Shown here piece by piece: positions 5,101 through 6,506 of a stretch of 6,506 bases of DNA (position 1 is the first letter of the stretch; every line of letters begins with the position of its first letter). Source of the stretch: an uncultured Aliiroseovarius sp. GTDB lineage: Bacteria > Pseudomonadota > Alphaproteobacteria > Rhodobacterales > Rhodobacteraceae. A program made the translations under genes and the position numbers. Below the pieces are notes generated by a model. It worked only from the letters and a program-made list of their open reading frames with translations. It was not told where the DNA came from and ran no database searches. Location: positions 1 to 6,506 of the forward strand of contig CALJDH010000182.1 in NCBI GenBank assembly GCA_938023895.1. Direction: 5' to 3'.

Positions 5101-5532
5101 GTGGACGCTTATGACTCTACGCGCCGCTGCCACGGTCCCGCGCCGCTCGACGCCTCGGACAAGCGCACGCACACTGTCTCTGTTCGCCTCAATGATCGCG
5201 AGCTTGCTTTGCTTGACTCTCGGCGTGGCGCTGTGCAGATGCAGCGCGGCGAGTATTTGCGCGCCGCCGCCTTGCATCGTCTGCCCCCCACCATCCCGGC
5301 AGTGAACCGGGAGATGTGGGCGGAGCTTGCCCGCACAGCGGCCAACCTGAACCAGATCGCCCGGCACCTGAACGAAGGGTGGCGGGGCGACGGGGAGCGC
5401 ATCGGTAAGGCGTTGGGCCTGCGGTTGAGCGCTGAGCTTGCCAATTGCTTGCGCGTGCTGATGCTTGTACGCAACGACCTGATTGGAGTCGGTGTCAAGC
5501 ACGGCTCCGAGGATATGGGAGATGAAGGCTAA
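5101..5532 (+). CDS. mobC: MobC/NikA-like relaxosome accessory protein
   Basis: This 143-residue protein probably binds oriT DNA and helps the relaxase reach its nick site. THTVSVRLNDRELALLD (residues 23-39) followed by a helix to about residue 60 fits a ribbon-helix-helix DNA-binding domain. ELARTAANLNQIARHLNEG (75-93) is the signature of the MobC/TraJ/NikA mobilisation family. I place the start at GTG 5101 because GGAGAG at 5089-5094 lies six bases upstream. The open frame extends back to TTG 5002, but that part is proline-rich translation of hairpin DNA. The stop overlaps the relaxase start, so the two are coupled. Such proteins often repress their own operon, so it may be the protein that reads the repeated motif upstream. 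RSF1010 mobC runs opposite to mobA; here the two are co-directional, more like traJ-traI. Confidence 0.87.
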   Translation: MDAYDSTRRCHGPAPLDASDKRTHTVSVRLNDRELALLDSRRGAVQMQRGEYLRAAALHRLPPTIPAVNREMWAELARTAANLNQIARHLNEGWRGDGERIGKALGLRLSAELANCLRVLMLVRNDLIGVGVKHGSEDMGDEG

Positions 5533-6506
5533 AGTGAGTCGTGGCGGTGGCTTTCGCGGTCTGCTGAACTATGTCTTTGATGTGGGTGCGAAGAGGGCGA
5601 CGCACACAAAGGGCGCGGAGCGTGTCGGTGGCAGCATGTCTGGTAGCACCCCACGCGAGTTGTCGCGCGAGTTTGCCGTCGTTCGGCAGTTGCGACCGGA
5701 TATCAGCAGGCCCGTCTGGCATTGCTCGCTTTCGCTGCCACCCGGCGAGCGCTTGAGTACCGAGAAGTGGGAGGCTGTTGCGGCTGATTTTATGCGGCTC
5801 ATGGGGTTTGATTTGGCCCATACGCCGTGGGTGGCCGTGCGCCACCAGGACACGGACAAGGATCACATCCACATCGTGGCCAGCCGGGTGGGGCTGGATG
5901 GGAGGGTGTGGCTGGGACAGTGGGAGGCCCGCCGTGCCATCGAGGCCACTCAAGAGCTTGAGCGTGCCCACGGCTTGACTCTGACACCGGGGCTGGGCGA
6001 TGCCAGGGCTGAGCGTCGCAAGCTGAAAGACAAGGAGATCAACATGGCGCTGCGTGTGGGCAAGGAGCCACCGCGCCAGCGTCTACAGCGGATCTTGGAC
6101 GAGGCGGTAAGAGATAAGCCGACTGTACTGGAGTTTGTTGATCGGCTGCAAGCTGCGGGCGTGGGCGTCCGGGCGAGTGTTGCCAGCACCGGGCGTGTAA
6201 GCGGTTTCTCTTTTGAAATGGGGGGCGTTGTGTTTAAGGGTAGCGATTTAGGTAAGCGCTATTCGTGGGCAGGTCTGCAAAAAGCAGGGGTGACTTATGA
6301 CGAAGCTAGAGACCGTGCGGGCCTTGAACGATTCAAGCCCGCAGTTGCAGATAGTGGAGAGCGTCAGGGAGTTGCAGGAGACCGTGAGCTTGATGCGCGA
6401 GGACTTGATGCGACTGCCGGGGGCGGTCTCGACCGAAGTGGCGCAGGCATTAGAGCCGCTGGCCAGACTCCGGCAGGACGTGTCACAAGCGCTGGAGGCT
6501 TACGAC
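5522..6506 (+). CDS. mobA: Relaxase-primase fusion, N-terminal MOBP-type relaxase (continues at 141-1604)
   Basis: The relaxase nicks oriT and stays bound through tyrosine to the 5' end of the strand being transferred. ATG 5522 overlaps the last codons of the mobC-like gene, whose stop is 5530-5532, which implies translational coupling. Motif I is FRGLLNYVFD with the likely catalytic Tyr17. Motif III is HQDTDKDHIHIV (residues 108-119), with His108, His115 and His117 as the metal-binding HUH set. These motifs match the PF03432 relaxase fold and the MOBP arrangement of RP4 TraI. They do not match the MOBQ relaxase of RSF1010. Residues about 185-260, containing GVVFKGSDLGKRYSW, look like the post-relaxase domain seen in related proteins. 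The frame is open at the window end because the plasmid was cut there. Joined with 141-1604 it gives 815 residues ending in a TOPRIM primase. The fold assignment is firm; assignment to a MOBP subfamily is not. Confidence 0.92.
   Translation, partial: MKAKVSRGGGFRGLLNYVFDVGAKRATHTKGAERVGGSMSGSTPRELSREFAVVRQLRPDISRPVWHCSLSLPPGERLSTEKWEAVAADFMRLMGFDLAHTPWVAVRHQDTDKDHIHIVASRVGLDGRVWLGQWEARRAIEATQELERAHGLTLTPGLGDARAERRKLKDKEINMALRVGKEPPRQRLQRILDEAVRDKPTVLEFVDRLQAAGVGVRASVASTGRVSGFSFEMGGVVFKGSDLGKRYSWAGLQKAGVTYDEARDRAGLERFKPAVADSGERQGVAGDRELDARGLDATAGGGLDRSGAGIRAAGQTPAGRVTSAGGLR
6297..6506 (+). CDS. mobB: MobB-like membrane protein, N-terminal part (nested in mobA)
   Basis: This is the start of a 227-residue ORF in the +2 frame relative to the relaxase gene that contains it. 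ATG 6297 follows a TGA in the same frame at 6291-6293 and has AGGGG at 6286-6290 with a six-base spacer, which supports the start. The protein begins MTKLETVRALNDSSPQLQIV and runs across the circular junction into 1-615. Read as a linear record it would appear to start at TTG position 7, losing 25 residues. The placement of a membrane protein gene wholly inside the relaxase gene matches RSF1010 mobB within mobA. The symbol rests on position and architecture, not on clear sequence similarity. Confidence 0.75.
   Translation, partial: MTKLETVRALNDSSPQLQIVESVRELQETVSLMREDLMRLPGAVSTEVAQALEPLARLRQDVSQALEAYD
6366..6506 (+). repeat. Terminal overlap, copy 2 (circular closure)
   Basis: This is an exact copy of 1-141. 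Removing one copy leaves a 6365-bp circle. Both the relaxase frame and the mobB-like frame continue through the joint. Confidence 0.95.

Noticed and set aside
1..6506. CRISPR array, tRNA, rRNA, IS element, toxin-antitoxin or resistance cargo
   Set aside because: I searched for these by eye and found no spaced identical repeats of CRISPR type, no cloverleaf, no transposase and no recognisable cargo gene.

Overview
This window is one complete small circular plasmid, opened at an arbitrary point. Bases 1-141 are identical to bases 6366-6506, so the molecule closes into a circle of 6365 bp with a 141-base overlap. It carries replication and mobilisation genes, two unassigned genes, and no recognisable resistance, metabolic, toxin or IS cargo. 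The replication proteins closely resemble RepA and RepC of the IncQ plasmid RSF1010. That family has a broad host range. The GC-rich coding sequence, Shine-Dalgarno sites and sigma70-type promoters fit a Gram-negative proteobacterial host, perhaps a betaproteobacterium (inference).

Layout, read around the circle. From about 4600 to 5100 is a gene-free control region. It holds a strong leftward promoter, two weaker rightward promoters, a repeated TGTCGTGCT-type motif lying on these promoters, GC hairpins and a possible oriT. From 5101 runs a mobC-like gene, then the relaxase gene (ATG 5522), which overlaps the mobC stop. The relaxase frame crosses the artificial ends of the window without a stop and continues to 1604. 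Rejoined, it encodes one 815-residue protein: a MOBP-type HUH relaxase, a long linker and a C-terminal TOPRIM-type primase. A 227-residue membrane protein (mobB-like, 6297 through the junction to 615) lies wholly inside this gene in another frame. This repeats the RSF1010 mobA/repB plus nested mobB design with different protein families.

After an imperfect hairpin (1610-1642) come repA (helicase), repC (iteron-binding initiator) and a 114-residue acidic protein of unknown function. These three overlap one another and form an operon. From 3729 to 4138 is the presumed oriV: two perfect 22-bp iterons, a block of ATCTAAGAT repeats with two GATC sites, several GC hairpins and GC-rich repeats. A leftward gene (4600-4139) encodes a 153-residue basic-tailed protein of unknown function from its own near-consensus promoter.

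Working model (inference): RepC binds the iterons, RepA unwinds the origin, and the TOPRIM domain attached to the relaxase primes DNA synthesis. The relaxase, MobC and MobB allow transfer with the help of a conjugative element. The repeated promoter motif suggests that one regulator ties the leftward gene to the mob operon.
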